A stretch of 53,594 bases of DNA from Streptomyces sp. AV19 (GCF_015999245.1 NZ_JAEAMR010000007.1:1159634-1213227); one strand, 5' to 3'; positions 15,041-23,505 are shown, counted from the first letter of the stretch. Notes: a model not told the origin generated them from the letters alone. A program made the numbers and translations.

Positions 15041-16153
15041 ATGACCCGCGCCCGCACCGCCGACCTCATCGACACCCAGGCCCGGTCCTGCGCCGAGCTC
15101 GGCTCGCCGCTGTACGCGGCGCTGCTGACCCGGGCCGCCGAGGACGTCCGGGCGGGCGGGCCCTGCGCCGACGCCGTCGCGCCGCTGGAGGGCGCGCCCG
15201 GACCGGCGGCGGTCGCGCTGCGGCTGCTGGGCGCCGTCCACGCGCTCGTCCTGCTCGGGCACGCGCCGGAACTGGCCGCGCATTACGCGCGCCCCGGCGA
15301 CCCGGAGGCCGCCTGGAAGCCGTTCCGCAAAGCCGTGGCGGAGCACCCGGAGCACGTCGCGGCCTGGATGCGCCGCCCGCCGCAGACCAACGAGGTCGGC
15401 CGGGCCAACCAGTTGATCGCCGGCCTGCTGACGGTCCTGGACGACCTGGGGCTGCCCGAGCCGCCCCCCGTGCGGCTGCTGGAGCTGGGGGCGAGCGCCG
15501 GGCTGAACCTGCGGGCGGACCGCTTCCGGATCCGGGCGGCCGCCGGAGGACGGGAGTCCGCCTGGGGCTGGGGCGATCCCGGATCGCCGGTCGTCCTGGA
15601 CGGCGCCTGGCGGGACGGCACGCCACCGCCCCGCATCGCCGCGGCCGCCGCCCGTGTCCCCGCGTTGACCGTCGTCGAACGCCTCGGCTGCGACGTCGGT
15701 CCCCTGGACCCGCACGACCCCGCCGACGCCCTCGCCCTGCGCGCTTATCTCTGGCCCGACCTGCCCCGCCGGGCGGAACGCCTCGCGGGCGCGCTGGCCC
15801 TCGCCCGCGAGGTGCCCGCCCGCGTGGTGCGGCAGGGTGCCGCCGACTTCCTGGCCACGACCGCGCCGCGCCCCGGAACGCTCACCGTGGTCTGGCACTC
15901 GGTGATGCGCCAGTACGTGCCGCCCGCCGAGTGGTCCCGGGCCGAGGCGGAGCTCGACCGGCTCGGGCGGGCCGGACGCGGGCCGGGCGCCGGGTGGTTC
16001 GCCCACCTGGCGTTCGAGCCGCGCCGCGTCGGCGGAGTCCACCGGTTCGTGCTGACCGCCCGCCTCGGCGACGGGCCGCCGGAGGTCCTCGCCGAGGCGC
16101 ACCCGTGGGGCCTGGACGCCCGTGCGACGGAGGCCACCGCGCTCGACGACTGA
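15041..16153 (+). CDS. DUF2332 family protein
   Basis: 370 residues. Recognised by AAWMRRPPQTNEVGRANQLI (~104-125), LLELGASAGLNLRADRFR and a C-terminal half with VVWHSVMRQYV. The LELGASAGLNL strand-loop resembles a Rossmann methyltransferase glycine motif, and VVWHSV would be a later strand, so an S-adenosylmethionine-dependent activity has some appeal but is unproven. ATG 15041 is chosen over GTG 14990 because of the leaderless-type promoter and because the upstream codons run through the direct repeat. Confidence 0.88.
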   Translation: MTRARTADLIDTQARSCAELGSPLYAALLTRAAEDVRAGGPCADAVAPLEGAPGPAAVALRLLGAVHALVLLGHAPELAAHYARPGDPEAAWKPFRKAVAEHPEHVAAWMRRPPQTNEVGRANQLIAGLLTVLDDLGLPEPPPVRLLELGASAGLNLRADRFRIRAAAGGRESAWGWGDPGSPVVLDGAWRDGTPPPRIAAAAARVPALTVVERLGCDVGPLDPHDPADALALRAYLWPDLPRRAERLAGALALAREVPARVVRQGAADFLATTAPRPGTLTVVWHSVMRQYVPPAEWSRAEAELDRLGRAGRGPGAGWFAHLAFEPRRVGGVHRFVLTARLGDGPPEVLAEAHPWGLDARATEATALDD

Positions 16154-16245
16154 CGCCCACCCGTGTCGTGTCCCTCGCGAACTCCCCGTCCCGCGCGGCA
16201 GGATGGACCTCCAGGGATCACGGTGGCGGGTGAGGGGGACGGCGG

Positions 16246-17496
16246 GTGAACGGCGGTTGGGCGGGCCTGCGGGCGGTCGCGGCCCTGGGGGCGCTGACCG
16301 TGACGGCCGGGGCGCACCCGGCGCGGGCCGCCGAGGGGGCGCGGACACCGGCGGCGTACCGGACGGCCCCGGGCGCGCAGGCGGTACGCGGCGCGCCGGA
16401 GGACGCGGACGGGCCGCTGCTGGAGGCGGGCGGACGGACCTACACGGACCGCCTCGCGCCGGGCGAGCGCAAGTCCTACCGCGTACGGCTGGACGCCGCG
16501 TCCGACGCGTACGTCTCGGCGGTGGCCGCGCCCCGGCCCGGCAGCGCGATGGGACTGCGCGACGGGATCGACGTGTCGCTGCGCGCCGCCGACGGCACCC
16601 CGTGCGGCCCGGCACGGCACCGCTCGTTCCTGGCGGAGGGCGGCGCGTACCCGCTCGCGGACCACACGGAGCGCCTCGCCGGTACGGGCGGGGCGTGCGG
16701 GGCGGCGGGGACCTACCGGTTCGTCGTCGCGCGCGGGGATGCCGACGGGGGCGACGCCGCGCCGCTGCCGCTGGAGCTGAAGCACACGGCCGCCCGCCCG
16801 GCCACCGGCTCCCCGGTGTCGGACTCGGGCCCGGGAAGCTGGAGTTCGCAGGCTCCGTCCGGCCCGGCCGGTCCCGGCCGGGACGTCACCGGCGGCAGCG
16901 GGTTCAACGACGCGGTACGGGTGGGCGCCGGCACGTGGCGGGACCGGATCCGGCCCGGGGAGACCCGCTTCTACCGCGTCACCGTCCCGGCCGGTCAACA
17001 GCTCTTCGCGAAGGCGGCGTTCGGGAGCGCGTCCGGGCCCTACGTCGCCAACGGGGTGCGGCTCGGCCTGAGCGACGCGGCGCGCGGCCATGTGATGAAC
17101 CGGACCGAGGGGTACGGCGGATCCGCCGCGGCCGTCGCGCTGGCCACCCCGCCGGCCGCCGGGCCGGGCGCCCTGCGGGGCGGGGAGGCGGAGCGCGGAA
17201 TGGGCCGGGCCGGCGGGTACTTCCTCCAGGTCAGCCTGAACGCCAAGGCGGCGGGCGGCCGTTCGGACCCGGTGCCGGTCCGGCTGGCGGTCGGCCTCGC
17301 GCCCGCCCGGAAGGACCCGGCGGCGGACGGGCTGCCGCGCATCCTGGGCGGGCGTCCGGCGGCGGCCCGGGCCGGAGCGGCGGACGGCGGGTGGCTGCGC
17401 GCCGCGGGGTACGCCGGCGTCGGCACGGGGACGGCGCTGCTGCTGGGACTCGGGGGATGGGTGCTGCTGGCGCGGCGGGCGGGCGGCGGCCGGTAG
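16246..17496 (+). CDS. Secreted protein with two repeated domains and a C-terminal membrane anchor
   Basis: 416 residues, start GTG 16246. Signal peptide (LRAVAALGALTVTAGAHPARAA), then two related beta-rich modules: TYTDRLAPGERKSYRVRLDA near 65-85 and TWRDRIRPGETRFYRVTVPA near 227-247. These resemble bacterial pre-peptidase C-type extracellular domains. A single C-terminal membrane helix (GTALLLGLGGWVLLA) ends in Arg residues. It is probably a surface-anchored binding or adhesion protein. It lies near the prepilin peptidase gene and may belong to the pilus system, but this is inference. Confidence 0.82.
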   Translation: MNGGWAGLRAVAALGALTVTAGAHPARAAEGARTPAAYRTAPGAQAVRGAPEDADGPLLEAGGRTYTDRLAPGERKSYRVRLDAASDAYVSAVAAPRPGSAMGLRDGIDVSLRAADGTPCGPARHRSFLAEGGAYPLADHTERLAGTGGACGAAGTYRFVVARGDADGGDAAPLPLELKHTAARPATGSPVSDSGPGSWSSQAPSGPAGPGRDVTGGSGFNDAVRVGAGTWRDRIRPGETRFYRVTVPAGQQLFAKAAFGSASGPYVANGVRLGLSDAARGHVMNRTEGYGGSAAAVALATPPAAGPGALRGGEAERGMGRAGGYFLQVSLNAKAAGGRSDPVPVRLAVGLAPARKDPAADGLPRILGGRPAAARAGAADGGWLRAAGYAGVGTGTALLLGLGGWVLLARRAGGGR

Positions 17497-17499
17497 GCC

Positions 17500-17853
17500 C
17501 TACCGCGCGCCGACCCGGAGCCGTACGCCCCTGCGCAGCCCCCACCGCGCCATGGCCCCGGCGGACGCCTCCAGGACGTGGCGCGCCCGCGGGCGCGGCG
17601 CGCCGAGGCGGTGGGGGGCCATGGTGCGCACGGCCAGGACGGTCAAATCCCGGTCCAGATAGGCCACGTCGATGGGGAAGCGCATGCCGAAGGTGTGCAC
17701 CGAGCTCGCCGGGGTGAGCAGGAGGGCCCCGTCGATCCCGGCCCGGCCGAGGAGCCCCCGGGTACGGGCGCGGTACGAGGCGGCGATCTCGACGGGAACG
17801 GAATCGCCTTGATCTACTGTGAGTTGGGAGTGGCCGTCGTGCCATGCGGGCAT
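17500..17853 (-). CDS. DUF192 family protein
   Basis: 117 residues. Family motifs: RTRGLLGRAGI (~31-41), SSVHTFGMRFPIDVAYLD (HTFGM..PIDV signature) and a basic C-terminus. DUF192 proteins are small beta-rich proteins of unknown function; many are exported, but no signal peptide is visible here. ATG 17853 follows GAAAGG. Longer in-frame ORFs upstream run through the DnaA-box region and were rejected. It is often found beside Tad/prepilin-peptidase genes in actinomycetes (from memory). Confidence 0.88.
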   Translation of the reverse strand: MPAWHDGHSQLTVDQGDSVPVEIAASYRARTRGLLGRAGIDGALLLTPASSVHTFGMRFPIDVAYLDRDLTVLAVRTMAPHRLGAPRPRARHVLEASAGAMARWGLRRGVRLRVGAR

Positions 17854-17888
17854 GGTGATGCCTTTCGGGGAGGCCGGGGGTGACCACG

Positions 17889-17915
17889 TTATCCACAGTC
17901 GCCGGGTTGTCCACA
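17889..17915 (+). promoter_or_regulatory. Two perfect DnaA boxes in tandem
   Basis: TTATCCACA (17889-17897) and TTGTCCACA (17907-17915), same orientation, 18 bases start to start. They match the E. coli and Streptomyces DnaA-box consensus exactly. They lie between the divergent DUF192 and prepilin peptidase genes, away from any dnaA or dnaN gene. Confidence 0.65.
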
Positions 17916-17943
17916 GGGCCCGGCGCGCCGGCCGGAGGATCCG

Positions 17944-17949
17944 TAACCT
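17944..17949 (+). promoter_or_regulatory. Candidate -10 of a leaderless prepilin peptidase transcript
   Basis: TAACCT (TANNNT) six bases before ATG 17956 with no ribosome site, downstream of the DnaA boxes. A matching -35 was not evident. Confidence 0.45.
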
Positions 17950-17955
17950 CGGCCC

Positions 17956-18693
17956 ATGGACTGGTGGTTGATCGTGACGGCCGTGGCGGCCGGGCTGTAC
18001 GGCGCCCTCGCGGGGACGCTGGTGCCGCGCGCCCTGTACCGGCTGTCCGTCGAGCCGGGGGAGGCGTGGCGGGCGTCGGCCCCGTGCGGTCACGCGCTCG
18101 GCGGCTGGGCGGGGCGGGCGCGGTGCGCGGCCTGCGGAGGGCGGTACGGGCCCGGGGCGCTGTGGCCGGCCGGCGCGACGGCGGCGGTGTGCGCGGGGAC
18201 CGCGGCGGCCGTCGGGGCACGCCCGGAGCTGGTGGTGTGGCTGCTGGCGGCGCCGGTGGGCGTGCTGCTGGCGGGAGTTGACCGCGCGGTGCGCCGGCTG
18301 CCGGACGTGCTGACGCTGCCGCTCGCGGCCGGGGCGGCCGCCCTGCTGGGCGCGGCGGCGACGGTGCCGGGGGCGGCCGGCTCATGGCCGGGGGCCCTGC
18401 TGGGCGGTACGGCCCTCGGCGGCGCGTACCTCCTGCTCTTCCTGGTCCACCCGGCCGGGATGGGCTTCGGCGACGTGAAGCTGGCGGTGGGCCTGGGCTG
18501 CGCCCTGGGCTGGTACGGCTGGGGAGTGCTGATACTCGGCGGGCTCGCGGGGCTGCTGCTGGCCTCGGTGTACGGCATATGGCTGATGCTGACCCGCGGG
18601 GTGGGGCGGGGGGCCACGATGGCGCTGGGTCCGTTCCTCATATCCGGGGCGTGGCTCGGGGTGCTGGCGGGCGGCTGGGCCGTGCGGCCGTGA
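17956..18693 (+). CDS. Prepilin peptidase (A24 family, TadV/TppA type)
   Basis: 245 residues with six to eight membrane helices. The catalytic aspartates are in GVDRAVRRLPDVLTLP and in GMGFGDVKLAVGLG (GxGD motif). A partial cysteine motif (CGH...CAACGGRYGPG) resembles the zinc site of larger prepilin peptidases. It cleaves the basic leaders of Flp and TadE-type prepilins at the membrane, so it should serve the locus at 4643-9780 although it lies 8 kb away. Transcription appears leaderless, next to two DnaA boxes. Confidence 0.93.
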   Translation: MDWWLIVTAVAAGLYGALAGTLVPRALYRLSVEPGEAWRASAPCGHALGGWAGRARCAACGGRYGPGALWPAGATAAVCAGTAAAVGARPELVVWLLAAPVGVLLAGVDRAVRRLPDVLTLPLAAGAAALLGAAATVPGAAGSWPGALLGGTALGGAYLLLFLVHPAGMGFGDVKLAVGLGCALGWYGWGVLILGGLAGLLLASVYGIWLMLTRGVGRGATMALGPFLISGAWLGVLAGGWAVRP

Positions 18694-19013
18694 GGTCCTC
18701 TCCCGAGGCGTCTGCGGCGTCCGCCGGACGCTCCGGACCCATGTTCCGCATCCGGACCTGTCCCGGAGACCGGACGCTTCGACGCCGTCCCAGAGCGGTG
18801 CCAACCGGTCCGGATCGGCCTGGACCCGTCCGGATGCGCCCGGACCGGCCCGAATGAGATCGGAGCGGTGCAGTTCATACGACGCGCTGAGCGACGAAAA
18901 CGTCACGGAGGAGCACCGACGCGTCAAGGCGGCGATGACTTTGCGCAACATTTTCGAGGAATCTGCGGGGCGGTTCCGGAGGCCCTGGCCGGATGGCCGG
19001 TTCTACACCGTAG
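18694..19013. other. Intergenic region rich in TCCGGA-type repeats
   Basis: Downstream of the prepilin peptidase gene, 18730-18860 contains many copies of CCGGA/TCCGG (for example GTCCGGATCGG, CGTCCGGATGCG). No protein gene is supported. The promoter of the RNA at 19014-19209 should lie near 18970-19010, but I cannot place it. Confidence 0.4.
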
Positions 19014-19209
19014 GCCCAGCGCTGGAGCGGTTTTGCGGGGTTTCGAGAGGGCGCCCGAACCCCCGAGTTCAAGATCAACAACCCCTCGGGGAGTCAGCTT
19101 CGGGCGCCGCGTCACCCTTGTCGATGCATGAAGTACCCCCTCCGACCGGTTATGGTGGAAACCCCCCCTCGGGCCGGTCCGTATCCCCCCCACGGACCGG
19201 CCCGTTTTT
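19014..19209 (+). ncRNA. Candidate structured small RNA
   Basis: No coding signal, but strong nested structure. Long-range stem GGGGTTTC (19037-19044) with GAAACCCC (19158-19165). Inside it, a 10-bp stem GGCGCCCGAA (19050-19059) with TTCGGGCGCC (19099-19108) continues across a 1/7 asymmetric loop into CCCCGAG (19061-19067) with CTCGGGG (19085-19091). A perfect intrinsic terminator with a T tract follows at once. The 5' end is estimated. The layout, a closing stem, large loop and long terminal hairpin, is reminiscent of 6S-type RNA, but identity is not established. It could also be the leader or attenuator of nothing, since the next gene is on the opposite strand. Confidence 0.6.
19171..19209 (+). 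terminator. Intrinsic terminator with T tract
   Basis: GGGCCGGTCCGT (19171-19182), 9-base loop, ACGGACCGGCCC (19192-19203), then GTTTTT. A 12-bp perfect stem. The T tract is only on the plus strand, so it ends a plus-strand transcript from the 19.0-19.2 kb region. Confidence 0.9.
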
Positions 19210-19305
19210 CTTGGGGCGATGTCACTCTCCGTAGGAATCCGTGCGACTCCGCGCAGGTATCGCGCAGGTATGTCGCCGGTCCGTTCCGGTCCGCTCCGGA
19301 ACGGG

Positions 19306-20346
19306 CTAGGACTCGCCCCGGCGCGCCCAGATGTTGACCCCCGCCGTGCTCACCGCGAGGGCGTCGATCCCGTCCAGCTCCTCCTTGGCGAGCCCCGGCC
19401 CGCCCAGCGCGGCCACATTGGCCTCCAGCTGGCCCACGCTGGAGGCCCCGATCAGGGCGGAGGTCATGCGCTCGTCCCGCAGCACCCAGGTCAGGGCCAG
19501 CTGGGCGAGGGACTGGCCGCGCCGGGCGGCGATCTCGTTCAGCCCGCGCAGCCGGCGGACGACGTCCTCGGTCAGCAGCGCCGGGTCCAGCGACTTGCCC
19601 TGGGCGGCGCGCGAGCCCTCCGGGACGCCGTGCAGGTACTTGTCCGTGAGCAGCCCCTGCGCGAGCGGCGCGAAGGCGATGCAGCCCATGCCCTCCTCCT
19701 CCAGGGCGTCGAGCAGGGAGTCGTCCTCGATCCAGCGGTTGATCATCGAGTACGAGGGCTGGTGGATCAGCGCCGGGACGCCCATCGCGCGCAGCAGCCG
19801 GGCCGCCTCCCGGGTCTGCTCGGCGCCGTAGGACGACACGCCCGCGTACAGCGCCTTGCCCTGCTGGACGGCGGACGCCAGGGCGCCCATCGTCTCCTCC
19901 AGCGGCGTGTGGGGGTCGAAGCGGTGCGAGTAGAAGACGTCCACGTAATCGACGCCCATTCGGCCCAGCGACGCGTCGAGGGACGAGAGCAGGTACTTGC
20001 GCGAGCCCCACTCCCCGTACGGCCCGGCGTGCATCAGGTAACCGGCCTTCGTGGAGAGCACCAGCTCGTCGCGGTAGGGCCGGAAGTCCTGGGCGAACAG
20101 CTTGCCGAAGTTCAGTTCGGCGGAACCGGGCGGCGGGCCGTAGTTGTTGGCCAGATCGAAGTGGGTGACGCCCAGGTCGAAGGCGCGGCGCAGAATGGCG
20201 CGCTGGGAGTCGAGGGTGCGGTCGTCCCCGAAGTTGTGCCACAGTCCCAAGGAGACGGCGGGAAGCTTGAGGCCGCTCCGGCCGCTGCGCCGGTACTCCA
20301 TGGAGTCGTAGCGCGTTTCGGCCGCGTGGTAACGCGAATCGGTCAT
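19306..20346 (-). CDS. Aldo/keto reductase, YghZ/GprA type
   Basis: 346 residues, the same length as E. coli YghZ (L-glyceraldehyde 3-phosphate reductase). AKR features: GVTHFDLANNYGPPPGSAE (Asp and catalytic Tyr), LVLSTKAGYLM (Lys), YVDVFYSHRFDP (His region) and the NADPH site in SALIGASSVGQLEAN near the C-terminus. It acts as a cytoplasmic NADPH-dependent aldehyde reductase; the exact substrate is inferred. ATG 20346 is chosen; a 55-codon in-frame extension is unsupported. Convergent with the candidate small RNA. Confidence 0.92.
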   Translation of the reverse strand: MTDSRYHAAETRYDSMEYRRSGRSGLKLPAVSLGLWHNFGDDRTLDSQRAILRRAFDLGVTHFDLANNYGPPPGSAELNFGKLFAQDFRPYRDELVLSTKAGYLMHAGPYGEWGSRKYLLSSLDASLGRMGVDYVDVFYSHRFDPHTPLEETMGALASAVQQGKALYAGVSSYGAEQTREAARLLRAMGVPALIHQPSYSMINRWIEDDSLLDALEEEGMGCIAFAPLAQGLLTDKYLHGVPEGSRAAQGKSLDPALLTEDVVRRLRGLNEIAARRGQSLAQLALTWVLRDERMTSALIGASSVGQLEANVAALGGPGLAKEELDGIDALAVSTAGVNIWARRGES

Positions 20347-20474
20347 GTGGCCACTGACTATCACGCTCCGGTGACAGGCCGAGTTGGGTTCCCGCGACAC
20401 GCTGGCAGTAATGTGGCGCCCTCGGGCGACCGCGATGTGGCGGGGAACCGCAGTGGCATGGAGGGGCTGGAAAC

Positions 20475-21236
20475 GTGAAGTTGCGCGACCTGGTGTACAG
20501 GCTCTACGCACGCCGGGTGGAAGGCCGCCTCGACCACGCCCAGGTCCCCAAGCACATCGGCGTCATCCTCGACGGCAACCGCCGCTGGGCCCGCGCCGAC
20601 GGCCGGACCACCGAGCAGGGCCACCAGGCGGGCGCCGACAAGATCAGCGAACTGCTCGGCTGGTGCCACGAGACGGACGTCGAGGTCGTCACCCTGTGGC
20701 TGCTCTCCACCGACAACCTGGACCGGCCCGCCCAGGAGCTCAAGCCGCTCCTCGGCATCATCGAGAACACCGTCCGCGGCCTCGCGGCGGACGGCCGCTG
20801 GCGCGTCCACCACGTCGGCCAGCTCGACCTGCTCCCGCCCGAGACGCAGACCGTGCTCAAGGAGGCCGAGCAGGACACCCTCGGCATCGGGGGAATACTG
20901 GTCAACGTCGCGGTGGGCTACGGCGGACGGCAGGAAATCGCCGACGCGGTCCGCTCGCTGGTCCTCGAAGCCGCCGAGAACGGCTCGACTTTCGAGGAAC
21001 TCGCCGAGTGCGTCGACGTCGACCACATCACCAAGCACCTTTACACGCGCGGCCAGCCCGACCCCGACCTGATCATCCGCACCAGCGGCGAACAGCGGTT
21101 GTCCGGATTCATGCTCTGGCAGAGCGCGCATTCCGAGTACTACTTCTGCGAGGTTTTCTGGCCGGCCTTCCGCAAGGTCGACTTCCTGCGCGCACTGCGT
21201 GATTACGCGGCGCGCCACCGCCGGTACGGCTACTGA
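20475..21236 (+). CDS. Isoprenyl (cis-prenyl) transferase, UppS family
   Basis: 253 residues, start GTG 20475. Diphosphate-binding motif VPKHIGVILDGNRRWAR (Asp at ~34), TLWLLSTDNL, and RTSGEQRLSGFMLWQSAHSE, the RxSGExRxSxFxxWQ signature. It condenses isopentenyl diphosphate onto an allylic primer in cis, making polyprenyl diphosphates for cell-wall lipid carriers. The N-terminus and sequence resemble the second actinobacterial copy (Rv1086-like, short-chain product), but chain length cannot be read from sequence. Confidence 0.92.
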   Translation: MKLRDLVYRLYARRVEGRLDHAQVPKHIGVILDGNRRWARADGRTTEQGHQAGADKISELLGWCHETDVEVVTLWLLSTDNLDRPAQELKPLLGIIENTVRGLAADGRWRVHHVGQLDLLPPETQTVLKEAEQDTLGIGGILVNVAVGYGGRQEIADAVRSLVLEAAENGSTFEELAECVDVDHITKHLYTRGQPDPDLIIRTSGEQRLSGFMLWQSAHSEYYFCEVFWPAFRKVDFLRALRDYAARHRRYGY

Positions 21237-21748
21237 CGGGTATCGGTCCCGCGGGCCAACGCCCGCACCGCGGTGGGTGATTATGCGGCGCGCACCCGCC
21301 CGCGTCGGCCGCCGCGGAGCCGCCCGCGCCCGGCCGCCGCACGGTCCGTCACCGTCCGCTCCCCGCATGTGCGCTGGGCGATTGCCCGGTGCTCCGCGCA
21401 GGTCGCGGCGGCCCACCGGCCGCACGGAGATCAATCGTTCACCTGCTCGTCGCATATGCCGTTGCATGGTCAAGCGCTTCGGCGGGAATATCCCCTCCAG
21501 GCCGACGGTCGGCCCAATGACCGTCGCTCTGCCAGCGGACGGCATGGGGCCGTCCGCCCGGGAGGCCCTTTGCACAACGGACGAGGCCCACGACGGCCGG
21601 GCAGTGCGGCCCGGCCCCCGGGGTCCGACGTGTGCGTGACGTGGCCGCGCCGCCGCGGGCCGGCGGCCGGCGCCCGAAGGGCTCGTCCCCCGGATCTCCC
21701 CGCGACCCAGTCGCGTCCACACCTCTCCCCGAGGGGGTTCGTGCACCC
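21237..21748. other. 512-bp intergenic region, no gene seen
   Basis: A GCGGGC-caac-GCCCGC hairpin (21251-21266) just after the prenyl transferase stop could be its terminator. The rest has ORFs on both strands without ribosome sites. I looked for a small antitoxin gene before the PhoH gene, as in mycobacteria, and found no convincing one. Confidence 0.5.
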
Positions 21749-23071
21749 GTGGTGACCAGCAAGAAGCGCCGTGAGAACGACCGGCGCACCTATGTCCTCG
21801 ACACCAGCGTCCTGCTGGCGGATCCAGGCGCGATGTGCCGCTTCGACGAGCACGAGGTCGTGCTGCCCGTCGTCGTGGTCACGGAGTTGGAGGCCAAGAG
21901 GCATCACCCGGAGCTCGGTTACTTCGCCCGCAAGGCGCTGCGCCTGCTGGACGAGTACCGGGTGCAGTACGGCCGGCTCGACGCGCCGATCCCGATCGGG
22001 GAGCTCGGCGGCAGCCTGCGGGTCGAACTGAACCACTCGGACCCGGGCATACTGCCCGTCGGCTTCCGCCTGGGCGACAACGACTCGCGCATCCTCGCGG
22101 TCGCCCGCAACCTGCAGGCCGAGGGCTATGACGTCACCGTGGTCTCCAAGGACCTGCCGCTGCGCATCAAGGCGTCGTCGGTGGGCCTGGCCGCCGAGGA
22201 GTACCGGGCCGAGCTGGCCATCACGGACTCCGGCTGGACGGGGATGGCGGAGCTGACCGTCACCGCCGACCAGGTGGACGAACTGTTCGCCGCCGAACGG
22301 GCATACGTGCCGGAAGCGGCCGAACTCCCCGTGCACACCGGCCTCGTGCTCCAGTCCCAGCGCGGCAAGGCGCTGGGCCGGGTGGCGGCGGACGGCTCGG
22401 TGCGGCTGGTGCGCGGCGACCGGGAGGCGTTCGGCATCCACGGGCGCAGCGCCGAGCAGCGCATCGCGCTGGACCTGCTGCTGGACCCGGAGGTCGGCAT
22501 CGTCTCGATGGGCGGCCGGGCCGGTACGGGCAAGTCGGCGCTGGCGCTGTGCGCGGGGCTGGAGGCGGTGCTGGAGCGCCGCCAGCACCGCAAGGTGATG
22601 GTGTTCCGGCCGCTGTACGCCGTCGGCGGGCAGGAGTTGGGATACCTGCCGGGCAGCGAGGCGGAGAAGATGAGCCCGTGGGCCCAGGCGGTCTTCGACA
22701 CCCTCTCGGCGGTGACGTCGGCGGAGGTGATCGAGGAGGTCGTCGGGCGCGGGATGCTGGAGGTGCTGCCGCTCACCCATATCCGCGGACGGTCGCTGCA
22801 CGACGCGTTCGTGATCGTCGACGAGGCCCAGTCGCTGGAACGAAACGTTCTTCTGACCGTTTTGTCGCGGATCGGGGCCAACTCCCGGGTGGTGCTGACC
22901 CATGACGTGGCGCAGCGCGACAACCTCCGGGTCGGCCGCTACGACGGGGTGGTCGCCGTCGTGGAGAAGCTGAAGGGGCATCCGCTCTTCTCCCACGTGA
23001 CGCTGACGCGTTCGGAGCGTTCGCCGATCGCGGCCCTGGTGACCGAACTGCTGGAGGACGGCCGCATCTGA
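21749..23071 (+). CDS. PhoH2-type protein: PIN domain fused to PhoH ATPase
   Basis: 440 residues. The N-terminal PIN ribonuclease domain has the acidic set YVLDTSVLL (D), TELEAKRH (E), [11 protein letters not shown] (D) and [12 protein letters not shown] (D). The C-terminal PhoH helicase/ATPase has Walker [14 protein letters not shown] and Walker [12 protein letters not shown]. The mycobacterial counterpart unwinds and cleaves RNA. The start is one of two adjacent GTG codons (21749 or 21752); GAGGGGG lies upstream. Order prenyl transferase then PhoH2 recalls the Rv1086-Rv1095 region of mycobacteria. Confidence 0.92.
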   Translation: MVTSKKRRENDRRTYVLDTSVLLADPGAMCRFDEHEVVLPVVVVTELEAKRHHPELGYFARKALRLLDEYRVQYGRLDAPIPIGELGGSLRVELNHSDPGILPVGFRLGDNDSRILAVARNLQAEGYDVTVVSKDLPLRIKASSVGLAAEEYRAELAITDSGWTGMAELTVTADQVDELFAAERAYVPEAAELPVHTGLVLQSQRGKALGRVAADGSVRLVRGDREAFGIHGRSAEQRIALDLLLDPEVGIVSMGGRAGTGKSALALCAGLEAVLERRQHRKVMVFRPLYAVGGQELGYLPGSEAEKMSPWAQAVFDTLSAVTSAEVIEEVVGRGMLEVLPLTHIRGRSLHDAFVIVDEAQSLERNVLLTVLSRIGANSRVVLTHDVAQRDNLRVGRYDGVVAVVEKLKGHPLFSHVTLTRSERSPIAALVTELLEDGRI

Positions 23072-23505
23072 CGGGACGCCGACGGCGGAGCGTCGGTGAC
23101 GGGCGCCGGTGACGGCGCGGCGCGCGGCGAAGCGGGGAGCTTAGCCGCGCGCCTTTGTGCGCCGCCGCATTTTCCGGAAATCCTGTCGGGTAAACGGGAT
23201 GTGACGTTTCCCACGCAACGGAGAATTGCCTACGGACGTGCGCGTCGGGCAGAGTCTGGGTCCTGTCAGGCCCCGCATACGGCACTTGCCCCCCAGGGGG
23301 CGTGCGGTACCACCAACTCCACAGCGCCGCCGTATGCCGCCCGCGTATCGTGCGGACCTCCTTCCACGGGGGCCCCGCCCGGGCCCGTGCCTCCGGTGAC
23401 CGGCCGGTCCCGCTTCCGCGGGTCCGGAGCAAGCGGAGGCCAGCGCAAGGGGCGCGATCGCGTCCGCGAGGTCACCTTGCGCGGGCGATGCTGGAAGGAA
23501 AGCGT
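23072..23505 (+). promoter_or_regulatory. Long structured leader of the transglycosylase gene
   Basis: 434 bases without a gene. Several hairpins lie in the 3' half: GCCCCCCAGGGGGC (23288-23301), CACGGG...CCCGTG (about 23367-23391), GACCGGCCGGTC (about 23398-23409) and CCGCTT...AAGCGG just after. Cell-wall hydrolase genes in Streptomyces can carry c-di-AMP riboswitches in such leaders, but I could not match the conserved core here. Confidence 0.4.

Noticed and set aside
17889..17915. Replication origin suggested by DnaA boxes
   Set aside because: Only two boxes and no dnaA, dnaN, gyrase or AT-rich unwinding region nearby.
19050..19108. tRNA or tmRNA gene
   Set aside because: The hairpin lacks cloverleaf arms, an anticodon loop, a T-loop consensus or a CCA end.
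18854..19234. 126-codon ORF over the small-RNA region
   Set aside because: No ribosome site, no domain, and it runs through the terminator hairpin.
23072..23505. Definite c-di-AMP riboswitch
   Set aside because: Hairpins exist but the conserved core sequences could not be matched by eye; left as a question.
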